A DNA stretch of 50,020 bases from Robbsia sp050955065 (lineage in GTDB: Bacteria; Pseudomonadota; Gammaproteobacteria; Burkholderiales; Burkholderiaceae), in the NCBI GenBank assembly GCA_050955065.1, contig JBPBQT010000146.1:1-50020 (forward strand). The letters run 5' to 3'. A program made the translations under genes and the position numbers. Position 1 is the stretch's first letter. Every line of letters starts with the position of its first letter. Below, in pieces: positions 6,760 through 14,173 of this stretch. The notes below the pieces were generated by a model. It was not told the DNA's origin, searched no databases, and saw only the letters and a list, made by a program, of their open reading frames with translations.

Positions 6760-8103
6760 TCATGACGCGGGGTCCTCCGGGCGAGCGGTGCGGCCAGGCG
6801 CATCGAAGTCGACATCGACGGACGCCGCGCGCGGCGCGCGTTGCATGAAGACGACCGCGACGAAGCCGATCGACAGCCCGATCATTACATAGAACACCGG
6901 CGCCAGCGGCGAGCCGGTCAGCTTGAGCAGCCAGGTCACGAAAAACTGCGCGAAGCCGCCGAAGATCAGCACCGCCACGTTGTTGACGATCGACAACGAC
7001 GTCGATCGCACGCGCACCGGAAACATCTCGGCCAGCGTCGTGCAGTACACGCCGAGAAAGAAAGCGCTGAAGACGCCGGCGATCACCTGGGTCACGAGCA
7101 GGCGCGCGATCGACGGCTCGCTCGTGACCCACGAATACAGCGGATACAGCGTCAGGAGATAGGCGCCGAGCGACCAGAGCAGCAGCGTCTTGCGGTCGTG
7201 CCGGTCCGCTGCCGCGCCGGCGATGGGCACGACGATCAACATGACGATGGCCGCGAGCATCTGCACCATGAAACTCTGCGTCAGCGGCAGCTTGAGGACC
7301 TGCTTCGCGTACGTGACCGTGTAGCCGAAGGTGACATAGAACGACACCGCGCTCGCGACCACCATGCCCATGCCCACCAGGTATTTGCGGCCGGGCTGCT
7401 TCAGTTCCACGGCGAAACCCTGCGCGCGCACGGCGGCCTGCCGCGTGGCCTGCACGAACGCCTCCGATTCCAGCACGCTGCGCCGCAGATAGAGCGCGAT
7501 CGGCACGATGACCAGACCCGCGGCGAACGGTATGCGCCAGGCGCCGGCGGCCTGCTGCGCCGGCGTGAAGCATTGCGTGACCAGCATGCCCATCGCCGCG
7601 CCCAGCACGTTCGCCATCAGCTGCCCGCTGATCTGCCAGGACCCGAAGAACCCGGTGCGCTCCCGCGGCGCGAGTTCGATCAGGAAGGCGGTCGACGTGC
7701 CGAATTCGCCGCCCACCGAGAAACCCTGCAGCAAGCGCGCGACCAGGACGACGAGCGGCGCGACGACGCCGGCATGCTGGTAGGTGGGCGCGAACGTCAT
7801 CAGCAGGATCGACAGGGCCATCAACGCCATGCCGAGCGTCATCGCGGCCTTGCGGCCGCGCCGGTCCCCATACAGACCCAGCAGCACGCCGCCCACCGGC
7901 CGCATGAAGAAACCCGCGCCGAACAGCGCGGTGGTCAGGAGGATCGCGTTCAATTCACTGCCGGGCGTGGCGGCGTCGACCGGGAAAAACAGTTTGCCGA
8001 TGATCGGCGTCATGATGGCGAAAACGGTGAAGTCGTACCACTCCATCGCGTTGCCCAGTACCGCGGCGACGATACCGCGCCGGTGATTCGATGTCACGTG
8101 CAT
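6760..8103 (-). CDS. MFS transporter, metabolite:H+ symporter (MHS) family
   Basis: Inner-membrane carrier of 447 residues with about 12 spans. The family signature is clear: GNAMEWYDFTVFAIMTPIIG in span 1, FFMRPVGGVLLGLYGDRRGR at the loop 2-3 motif, and LLQGFSVGGEFGTSTAFLIE in span 4. MHS members such as KgtP, ProP and ShiA import 2-oxoglutarate, betaines, shikimate and similar small acids by proton symport. It is second in the operon, 119 bases after mlrC and 40 bases before the TTG of the CMD gene, and very probably imports the substrate of this pathway. The ATG at 8103 is preceded on the minus strand by AAGGAAACAG, a fair ribosome binding site. Confidence 0.92.
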   Translation of the reverse strand: MHVTSNHRRGIVAAVLGNAMEWYDFTVFAIMTPIIGKLFFPVDAATPGSELNAILLTTALFGAGFFMRPVGGVLLGLYGDRRGRKAAMTLGMALMALSILLMTFAPTYQHAGVVAPLVVLVARLLQGFSVGGEFGTSTAFLIELAPRERTGFFGSWQISGQLMANVLGAAMGMLVTQCFTPAQQAAGAWRIPFAAGLVIVPIALYLRRSVLESEAFVQATRQAAVRAQGFAVELKQPGRKYLVGMGMVVASAVSFYVTFGYTVTYAKQVLKLPLTQSFMVQMLAAIVMLIVVPIAGAAADRHDRKTLLLWSLGAYLLTLYPLYSWVTSEPSIARLLVTQVIAGVFSAFFLGVYCTTLAEMFPVRVRSTSLSIVNNVAVLIFGGFAQFFVTWLLKLTGSPLAPVFYVMIGLSIGFVAVVFMQRAPRAASVDVDFDAPGRTARPEDPAS

Positions 8104-8160
8104 GCGTTTCTGTTTCCTTAACGACGATATTGCTTTGAAAGGATGCTACCGTGAAAGTAG

Positions 8161-8183
8161 GCGGCCGGCAGCCGTGCGGCCGC
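8161..8183. terminator. Hairpin between mlrC and the MHS transporter
   Basis: GCGGCCG (8161-8167) pairs with CGGCCGC (8177-8183) around a 9-base loop in the 119-base space between the two genes. No T-run follows on either strand. In a polycistronic message it may stabilise or partly attenuate the transcript. Confidence 0.3.
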
Positions 8184-8222
8184 GCCACCGGACGGCTGAA
8201 ACCGCCGGAGCGTGCCGGAGCG

Positions 8223-9710
8223 TCACTCCCAGTTCAAATCCGGATGACGCGGATAGACCGGGAACGCCGTGTTCCGGAACGCGAAGAGACTGGCGTCGGA
8301 ACTGGTGACGCCGCCGCTGTCGCATTCGACCAGCGCCGCCACCAGCGGCACGAAGACCGGACGACAGTACATCCGCGATTTCAGCAGCAGAAATGTCGCG
8401 CGTCGCGGATCGATGCCCACGCTCTCGAACACGCCCAGATCCCACGGCTCGTGCGTGCGTTCCGTGAGCAGCACCTGCGCGGTGCCCGTGTCGAGCACCG
8501 CGGCCCGTCCCATATGGGCGCGCTGCCCGGTGTAGGTCGGGCCGCTGATCACGTATTCGCCGTCGGTCAGCGCGCGCACCACGCCGGTCAGCGTCACCGG
8601 CGTGCGGGGTCGCGCGGCGCCGCCCGACAGCTTGTTGCCCACCGGCAGGGTCACGGTCGCGCCCACCCCCGCGGCGCCGAGCGCCGCCACCGCCGCGGCA
8701 TCGCAGATCGGTCCGACGACGATGCCGTCGAGTCCCTGGCGCAGCGCCTCCTCGAAGAGATCCATGGTGTCGCAGGTGCCCCCGGACATGCAGTTGTCGC
8801 CGTGGTCCAGCAGCAGCACGGGCTTGTCCGCGCCCCGTGCGAGCACCGCCCCCTCGGCCACCGACGCGGCCAGCGACGCACCGTGATAGACGAAGTCCGC
8901 GCGTTGCTCCCAGATCTGCCGCGCAATGCGCCGGGCGCAGCGTTCGGCCAGCGCGGCATCGCCATCGGCGACGACCACCACGCTCACGCAGGGCGCCGCG
9001 ATATCCGCCAGCCGGAATCCCGCCAGCACCGATACCGCGAGCACGCCTTCGCCCCCAGCCTCGGCCGCGCGCGCGGCGTCGACGGCGCGCCGCATCGCGC
9101 CATCCAGCGTGCTGCTGCACAGGGTATCGGACAGCAGCGGAATCTGCGACCAGCCGATCACCGGCCGGGCCCGGCCCGCGATCAGATCGAACAGCACGCG
9201 CGCCGCGTGCTCGCCCGCCTCGTACATGTCGACGTGCGGATAGGTCTTGAAGCTGACGATCACATCCGCGTGATCGATCATTTTCTGTGTCACGTTGGCA
9301 TGCAGATCGAGCGCTACCGCGATCGGCGCGGCGGGCAGCAGGGAACGCAGCCGCGCCAGCAGATCCCCTTCGCCGTCCGGCGAGTTCTCGGCGACCATCG
9401 CGCCGTGCAGATCGAGCATCACCGCGTCGCAACCCGGCGCCGCGTCGAGAATTGCCTGGCAGATGGCGTCGTAGGCCCGAGCGGCGACCGGTCCGCTCGG
9501 GTTGGCCGACGCCGATATGGGCGTGACGATGTCCGCCCCCGCATGTTCGGCCGCGTCGATGAAGGCGGACATCGCCACGCGCATGCCCTTGTTTTCAAGA
9601 TAAGCGGCAGTGCCGTAGGCCGGCCCGTCGCTGCCGAAGGCCGCCAGCGGCGTGGCCACCGGCGAAAACGTATTGGTCTCGTGATTCATCCGGGCGATCA
9701 GGATTTTCAT
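8223..9710 (-). CDS. M81-family metallopeptidase, MlrC (microcystinase C)-like
   Basis: Zinc-dependent hydrolase of 495 residues. The ATG at 9710 begins MKILIARMNHETNTFSP, the conserved family start with H10; the open frame upstream of it has no family similarity. Further family segments are VMLDLHGAM, IAVALDLHANVTQ, FKTYPHVDMYEAG and LLLDHGDNCMSGG, which hold the likely metal ligands. MlrC itself hydrolyses linearised microcystin peptides in sphingomonads, but the family is much broader and often sits in transport operons, so microcystin is not implied. It is the first gene of the five-gene operon and is expected to hydrolyse an amide bond in the imported compound. A LexA-box-like palindrome lies 126-141 bases upstream of the ATG. 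Confidence 0.9.
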   Translation of the reverse strand: MKILIARMNHETNTFSPVATPLAAFGSDGPAYGTAAYLENKGMRVAMSAFIDAAEHAGADIVTPISASANPSGPVAARAYDAICQAILDAAPGCDAVMLDLHGAMVAENSPDGEGDLLARLRSLLPAAPIAVALDLHANVTQKMIDHADVIVSFKTYPHVDMYEAGEHAARVLFDLIAGRARPVIGWSQIPLLSDTLCSSTLDGAMRRAVDAARAAEAGGEGVLAVSVLAGFRLADIAAPCVSVVVVADGDAALAERCARRIARQIWEQRADFVYHGASLAASVAEGAVLARGADKPVLLLDHGDNCMSGGTCDTMDLFEEALRQGLDGIVVGPICDAAAVAALGAAGVGATVTLPVGNKLSGGAARPRTPVTLTGVVRALTDGEYVISGPTYTGQRAHMGRAAVLDTGTAQVLLTERTHEPWDLGVFESVGIDPRRATFLLLKSRMYCRPVFVPLVAALVECDSGGVTSSDASLFAFRNTAFPVYPRHPDLNWE

Positions 9711-10075
9711 GGATAAGGTGTTCCAGGGTGGGAAAGAAAGGCAAGCGGTAAAACGCACGGCCTCATCTTGCCGCAACAAAATTCCCCCGCGCGCCCCGCT
9801 CAATGCACCTTTGACGCCTGCGCCATTTACCGTTACTGTATGCCCATACAGCCTCTCGGAAGCTTGCCTGCACTACTTTCAATTTCCTGTAAAGCCCTCG
9901 TCACCGACGATATCGACATGCTCCCGAAGTGCGCCGCTTGCCGCATAATGACGGTTCCCAGTGCCTTTCTCGCCGGACGTCATCCCGCACGTGCAATTCG
10001 CGCGCACGTGTCGGACCCATGTGATGCGTATAACTCGTTAGTTGCGTTTCATGTAGACGTATAGGAAAACCCGTC
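9711..10075. other. Divergent intergenic region, 365 bases
   Basis: Lies between mlrC (leftward) and the 109-residue gene (rightward). It holds the LexA-box-like palindrome at 9836-9851 and, at its right end, AGGA 8-9 bases before the ATG at 10076. Open frames here show no recognisable protein and no consistent codon bias. I see no convincing sigma-70 promoter pair or terminator. Confidence 0.6.
9836..9851. promoter_or_regulatory. LexA (SOS) box-like palindrome
   Basis: CTGT-N8-ACAG with an 8-base spacer (ATGCCCAT) that extends the symmetry: TGTATG mirrors CATACA. This is an exact match to the gammaproteobacterial/betaproteobacterial LexA half-site pattern. It lies 126 bases upstream of the mlrC start and 225 bases upstream of the small gene at 10076. 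Another dyad-binding regulator could also use it. Confidence 0.45.
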
Positions 10076-10405
10076 ATGACCTTGAAGACCGGCGCTATCG
10101 GCGCAATGTCCCTGCTCTCCGAACGCGTTTCGGAAGACGCCCCACTATGCCGGCAGGTGCGGCTGCAGACCTCGCGGGATGGCAAGACGATCGTCATGAT
10201 CGACTTGGACCAGCGCAAGCCCGGGGTGATGCGCGCCGTCTGCTACGAGATCACCCCGGCGGAACTGATCGCGGCCATCCGCGCGCATGGCGCCGAGTTG
10301 TCGCAAACCAGCGACGAAGCCATCGCGGCGATCGAGTCCCTGCAAAAACCCGGGCCGGTCGACGGCGGCCCGGCGTGGGAACCATCCACCACCACGCTCG
10401 GCTGA
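10076..10405 (+). CDS. Hypothetical protein, 109 aa
   Basis: I do not recognise a family. AGGA lies 8-9 bases before the ATG, and codon use is typical of the window. The N-terminal half has beta-strand character (QVRLQTSRDGKTIVMIDLD), then AVCYEITPAELIAAIRAHGAEL, which looks like a strand followed by a helix. The last 20 residues are Pro/Gly/Thr-rich and probably disordered. It has two cysteines and no membrane span or signal peptide. It stands alone, divergent from the mlrC operon and convergent with the DadA-like gene. The LexA-like palindrome upstream is the only regulatory hint. Confidence 0.6.
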   Translation: MTLKTGAIGAMSLLSERVSEDAPLCRQVRLQTSRDGKTIVMIDLDQRKPGVMRAVCYEITPAELIAAIRAHGAELSQTSDEAIAAIESLQKPGPVDGGPAWEPSTTTLG

Positions 10406-10498
10406 GTCCAGGCCGCGCGGCGGGTCGGCGGGCGGACCGGACCTCGGTCTGAAAACAACGGCGGCGGCCGGCTCGGCAACGCACTCGCAGGCGGGCCT

Positions 10499-10570
10499 GG
10501 AAGCAGGTTCGACAACAGTCGCAGAAGCAGTCTTGGAAGCAGTCTTAGAAGCAGACTTCGGGACGGACTC
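10499..10570. repeat. Degenerate GAAGCAG-type tandem repeat
   Basis: Around five imperfect copies of a unit near 12 bases (GAAGCAGTCTT and variants) fill the space between the 109-residue gene and the end of the DadA-like gene. A short perfect hairpin, GACCG-N5-CGGTC at 10435-10449, lies just to the left but has no T-run. Confidence 0.5.
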
Positions 10571-11819
10571 AGAAGCGGCTCGCGGAAAAGGGCAGCAAGC
10601 GTGCCGGATCGCTCCGCCGCGTCAGCGCCGACGTGACGAGCCGCGCGGTCGACGCCGAACCGGTCAAACCCAGATGACCGTGACCGAATGCGCACCACAG
10701 CCCCGGGTGTCGCGGCGCCGGCCCGATGACCGGAAGCGAATCGGGCAGGCAGGGCCGATGGCCCATCCAGGTCTCGTGCGGCGCGTCGGGCCGCAGGGCC
10801 GGCAGACCGCGGCGCGCGTGCTCGAAAAGCAACGCCGCGCGACGCGCATCCGCCTGCCGCGCGAGACCGCCGAATTCGACGGTGCCCGCCACCCGCAAAC
10901 CGCTTTCCATCTGCGTGATGAAAACCTTGCGGTCGACCAGCACCACCTGACGTTGCAGATGCAGGCCCGGGTCGCTCACCTGTACATGGTAGCCACGCTG
11001 TGATTCGAGCGGCACCCTCACGCCAAGCGGGGCGAGCAGGCGGGCCGACCAGGCCCCCGCGGCCAGCACGACCTGATCGGCGCGGCGCAGGCCCGCCTCG
11101 GTGTCGATCTCCCATGCCGCGCCCGCCGGGCGGATCGCCCGCACCGCGCTCTGCTCGAACGTCACGCCCCGTTCACGGCCCGCGCGCGCGATGGCCCGGC
11201 CGTATTCCAGCGGGTTCGATACCCAAGCCTGATCCGGCAGAAACAACCCCGCCTGATAGCCGGTGCCCACCTGCGGTTCGAGCTCCCGGATCCGGTCTCC
11301 CTCGACGAACTCCGAGGTCAACCCATATGCTTCCTTGATCGCCCACCCCTGCCGGTCCTTGCGCATGGCCTCTGCGTCCGGATAGAGATGCAGCTGACCC
11401 GTGTCGTGGATGCGGCCCGGGCAGCCGACTTCGGCCGCGAGCGCGTGATGCAGCGGCACGGATTCCGAGAGCAGCGCATCCAGCGCGCGCGCGATCGCCG
11501 CGACCCGCGCCGGCTTGGCCGCCGCGACGAAGCGCGCCAGCCAGGGCGCGGCCTGCAGCAGATAACTCGCCGGCAGGTACAAGGGTCCAGTTGGATCGAG
11601 CAGCATGCCCGGCACCGATTTCATCAACCCGGGCATCGCCAGCGGCACGACCGAACGCGAGGAGATCGCGCCCGCATTGCCCGACGAACACTCGCTTGCG
11701 ACCGGACTGCGGTCGAGCACGGTGACGCCGAAGCCGGCCTTGCGCAACTCGTATGCGATGCACAGGCCGACGATTCCCGCGCCCACCACCACCACCGTTC
11801 CCACGCCCCGCTCCGTCAT
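10569..11819 (-). CDS. FAD-dependent amino-acid oxidoreductase, DadA (D-amino acid dehydrogenase)-like
   Basis: Membrane-associated flavoprotein of the DAO family, 416 residues from the ATG at 11819, which has GGAG about 9 bases upstream. TVVVVGAGIVGLCIAYELRK at the N-terminus is the FAD-binding GxGxxG motif. It is followed by VTVLDRSPVASECSSGNAGA, which is characteristic of DadA, and later VVLAAGAWSARLL. The C-terminal MGHRPCLPDSLPVIGPAP and FGHGHLGLTGS also match the family. DadA enzymes oxidise D-amino acids to 2-oxo acids and pass electrons to the respiratory chain; related members act on other amino acids, so the substrate is open. The gene is divergent from the enolase/MFS pseudogene across a 375-base gap and appears monocistronic. 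Confidence 0.85.
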   Translation of the reverse strand: MTERGVGTVVVVGAGIVGLCIAYELRKAGFGVTVLDRSPVASECSSGNAGAISSRSVVPLAMPGLMKSVPGMLLDPTGPLYLPASYLLQAAPWLARFVAAAKPARVAAIARALDALLSESVPLHHALAAEVGCPGRIHDTGQLHLYPDAEAMRKDRQGWAIKEAYGLTSEFVEGDRIRELEPQVGTGYQAGLFLPDQAWVSNPLEYGRAIARAGRERGVTFEQSAVRAIRPAGAAWEIDTEAGLRRADQVVLAAGAWSARLLAPLGVRVPLESQRGYHVQVSDPGLHLQRQVVLVDRKVFITQMESGLRVAGTVEFGGLARQADARRAALLFEHARRGLPALRPDAPHETWMGHRPCLPDSLPVIGPAPRHPGLWCAFGHGHLGLTGSASTARLVTSALTRRSDPARLLPFSASRF

Positions 11820-12194
11820 CGCCTCGTCTCCAAATTGCCGGACGTCCATATTACGCGAACCGCGACGCCGGCGCATATCGAAACGATGCATTTCCCGCCA
11901 TCCGTGTTTGTTCTTGTTACCGTTTTTTACCCATCATATTTCATTCGCACTCCAAAATTCTTTTTGGTTGCCGATTCGGCACATCCAACTCACGCCCCCT
12001 GCACCAGCGCATTTCCATAGTCCGGAACCCGACAACCGGTTTTCCAGTTCACGCCGGTATCGGGGTTGGGCGGCATGCCGTTTTCGGTGCACTATGACGA
12101 AACCGTTGGCGCCACGCAATGCACACGCACAGGACGGCCCGCGTCACACCGGCGGCGCGCACGTCCCGCAACCCCTGATCGTCAAAGAGAAAAC
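11820..12194. other. Divergent intergenic region, 375 bases, locally AT-rich
   Basis: Lies between the DadA-like gene and the enolase/MFS pseudogene. About 11900-11990 is clearly richer in A+T than its surroundings and contains an imperfect dyad, CCAAA-N5-TTTGG-like, around 11954-11969. This is a plausible control region for the leftward gene. I see no gene, and no promoter pair that stands out. Confidence 0.5.
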
Positions 12195-13944
12195 ATGAAT
12201 ATCCGTTCCCTCACCAGCCGGATCGTCGAGATCCCTTTTCGGGATGGTGGCCGGGGGCTGGGCATCACGCCCACCACCTGGAACACGCTCGAAACCGTCC
12301 TGATCCGCGTCGAGGATACCGATGGCGTGGTGGGCTGGGGCGAGGCCTTCGGCTACTTCCTGGCCGACGCGACGCGCGCCGTCGTCGAGCGGCTGCTCAG
12401 ACCCCTGCTCGAAGGATCGACGGTCGAATCGATCGAGGCCTGGAATCGCGATATCCAGAAAAAACTGCGCCTGTTCGGCCGCTACGGCGTGACGATGTTC
12501 GCGATTTCCGGCGTGGACATGGCACTCTGGGACCTGCGGGCGAAACGCGCGCGGCTGCCGCTGTACCGCCTGCTGGGCGAGGCGCACGCCACGCCCGCGC
12601 CCATCGCCACGTATGCCAGCCTGGTGCGATATGGCGATGCCGAGGTCGCGCCGGCCATCTGCGGCAAGGCGCTGGACGAGGGCTTCGAAAACATCAAACT
12701 GCACGAAATCGACCTGCGCTACGTGGAGGCGTGTCATCGTCTGGTCGACGGACGCGCGCCGCTGTCCGTCGACGTGAACTGCGCGTGGGATGCATCCGCC
12801 ACGCGCCGCCATATCCGGCGGTTGATGCGTAGCCGCTTTCGTTGGTTCGTACTGGCCCTGCTGTTCCTGGCGATGTTGATCAATTACATGGACCGCGCGG
12901 CGCTGTCGATCGCGATGCCGTTCATCGCCAGGACATTCACCCTGACGCCGTCCGAGAAAGGCCTGATCCTCAGCAGCTTTTTCGTCGGCCATGCGCTGTT
13001 CGACATCGTCGGCGGCTATCTGGCGGACCGGCTCGGTCCGAAGCGCGTGTTCACCTGGGCGATGGTCGGCTGGTCGTTCGCATGCGCGATGACGGCCGCC
13101 GCGACCGGCTTCATGTCGCCGCTGGTGATCCGCACCGCGTTCGGCGTCGGCGAGGACCCGATCTCGGCGACGGCGAACCGCACCGTCGCGAACTGGTTCC
13201 CGACCGTGGGACGCGCGCGCGCCGTCGGGTTCAATCAGGCGGGCGGACCGCTGGGCGGCGCGCTCGCGGGTCCGGTCGTGGGCTTCATGGCGATCGAGTT
13301 CGGCTGGCGCCCGGCCTTCATCGTAGTGGGAGCGCTGGGACTGATCTGGGTGCTCGCCTGGCACCGGTTCGCGAGCGACCATCCGCGCGGCAACCCTCGC
13401 GTGTCGGCGGCGGAATGCGCATTGATCGAACAGAAGCATCTGACGCTGGCGGAAATGCGCGTCGTGTCGTCGTTCCCCTGGCTGGTGGGGGCGCTGGGCT
13501 ACATCCTCGGCGGCGTGGCGATCGACGCATTGTTCCGCCTGACCGGAAAAGCGCTGCTGTCGCGCAAGATCGTCCTGGTCACGTGTCTGGCCGCGGGCGG
13601 ACTGTGCATCGCGGCAACCGGGCGGATCGATGCCGCACGGCCCGCCGTCGTGACGATGTCGATCGCGGTCGGGCTGATCGTGCTGACCTCCACCGCGTAC
13701 TGGGCATTGATTCCGGTCATTGTTCCCGGCAAGGCGGTGGGCACCGCCAAGCGGTCTGATGTACGGGCTGGGCAATCTGTCGGGCGTCGTGGCGCCCGCG
13801 CTGACCGGTCTCATCATCGAGCGCACGCATAGCTACACGGCCGCGTTCGAGATCGCCGGCGGCCTGGCGGTGCTCGGCGCGCTGGCCGTTGCTTTTCTGA
13901 TCAAGGGCGACCCCCGGAACCGTGCGCCCCGTCCGGCGAGATGA
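12195..13944 (+). pseudogene. Chimeric enolase-superfamily / MFS transporter remnant, frameshifted
   Basis: One open frame joins two unrelated proteins. Residues 1 to about 200 are the N-terminal part of a mandelate racemase/muconate lactonising enzyme: the capping domain, the catalytic-lysine region (ENIKLHEID) and the first metal aspartate (LSVDVNCAWD). The rest of the barrel, with the other two metal ligands, is missing. An ACS-type MFS carrier follows in frame (MRSRFRWFVLALLFLAMLIN from 12825). Spans 1-6 are normal, but span 7 is absent between EQKH and LTLAEM, and spans 8-10 follow. At 13749-13750 an extra A shifts the frame. The sequence SGLMYGLGNLSGVVAPALTG and the last two spans continue in the next frame to 13944. 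Enolase dehydratase plus ACS carrier is a usual sugar-acid pair, so an ancestral two-gene locus collapsed by deletion. None of the pieces should work as encoded. Confidence 0.85.
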
Positions 13945-14008
13945 AAGGCGGGTCGCGATGCGCAGCATCGCCCCGCTCGCCTCCCCGGCAGGGGATTCGT
14001 CATGGCAA

Positions 14009-14173
14009 TCAGAATTGCCAGGTGCCGTTCGACACGGTTCTGTCGTCCAATTGCCCCAGCATGATCGTTCCCTTTTCCAGATGGACGTCACCGCCGTGAG
14101 CGACCCGCATGACGCGCCGGAGTGCCGCCTCAGCCGCCGCAGACTCCTCGCCCCGGCCGGAGCTATGTGTCAT
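14009..14173 (-). CDS. Possible small ORF, 54 aa, overlapping the end of the histidine kinase gene
   Basis: A 54-codon frame starts with ATG at 14173, 11 bases inside the 3' end of the kinase gene (the kinase stop is at 14163), and ends with TGA at 14009. It begins MTHSSGRGEE, has an Ala/Arg-rich helix (SAAAEAALRRVMRVAHGGD) and ends TIMLGQLDDRTVSNGTWQF. The overlap would allow translational coupling. I do not recognise it. It could also be the worn 3' remnant of a longer gene, since codon use is less G+C-biased at third positions than in its neighbours. Confidence 0.35.
   Translation of the reverse strand: MTHSSGRGEESAAAEAALRRVMRVAHGGDVHLEKGTIMLGQLDDRTVSNGTWQF

Noticed and set aside
3686..8121. 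Several long rightward open frames opposite the mlrC operon
   Set aside because: All mirror recognised leftward genes, have Arg-rich composition and lack ribosome binding sites or family motifs.
9709..10064. Two small open frames in the gap upstream of the 109-residue gene
   Set aside because: No ribosome binding site, irregular codon use and no recognisable protein pattern; treated as control region.
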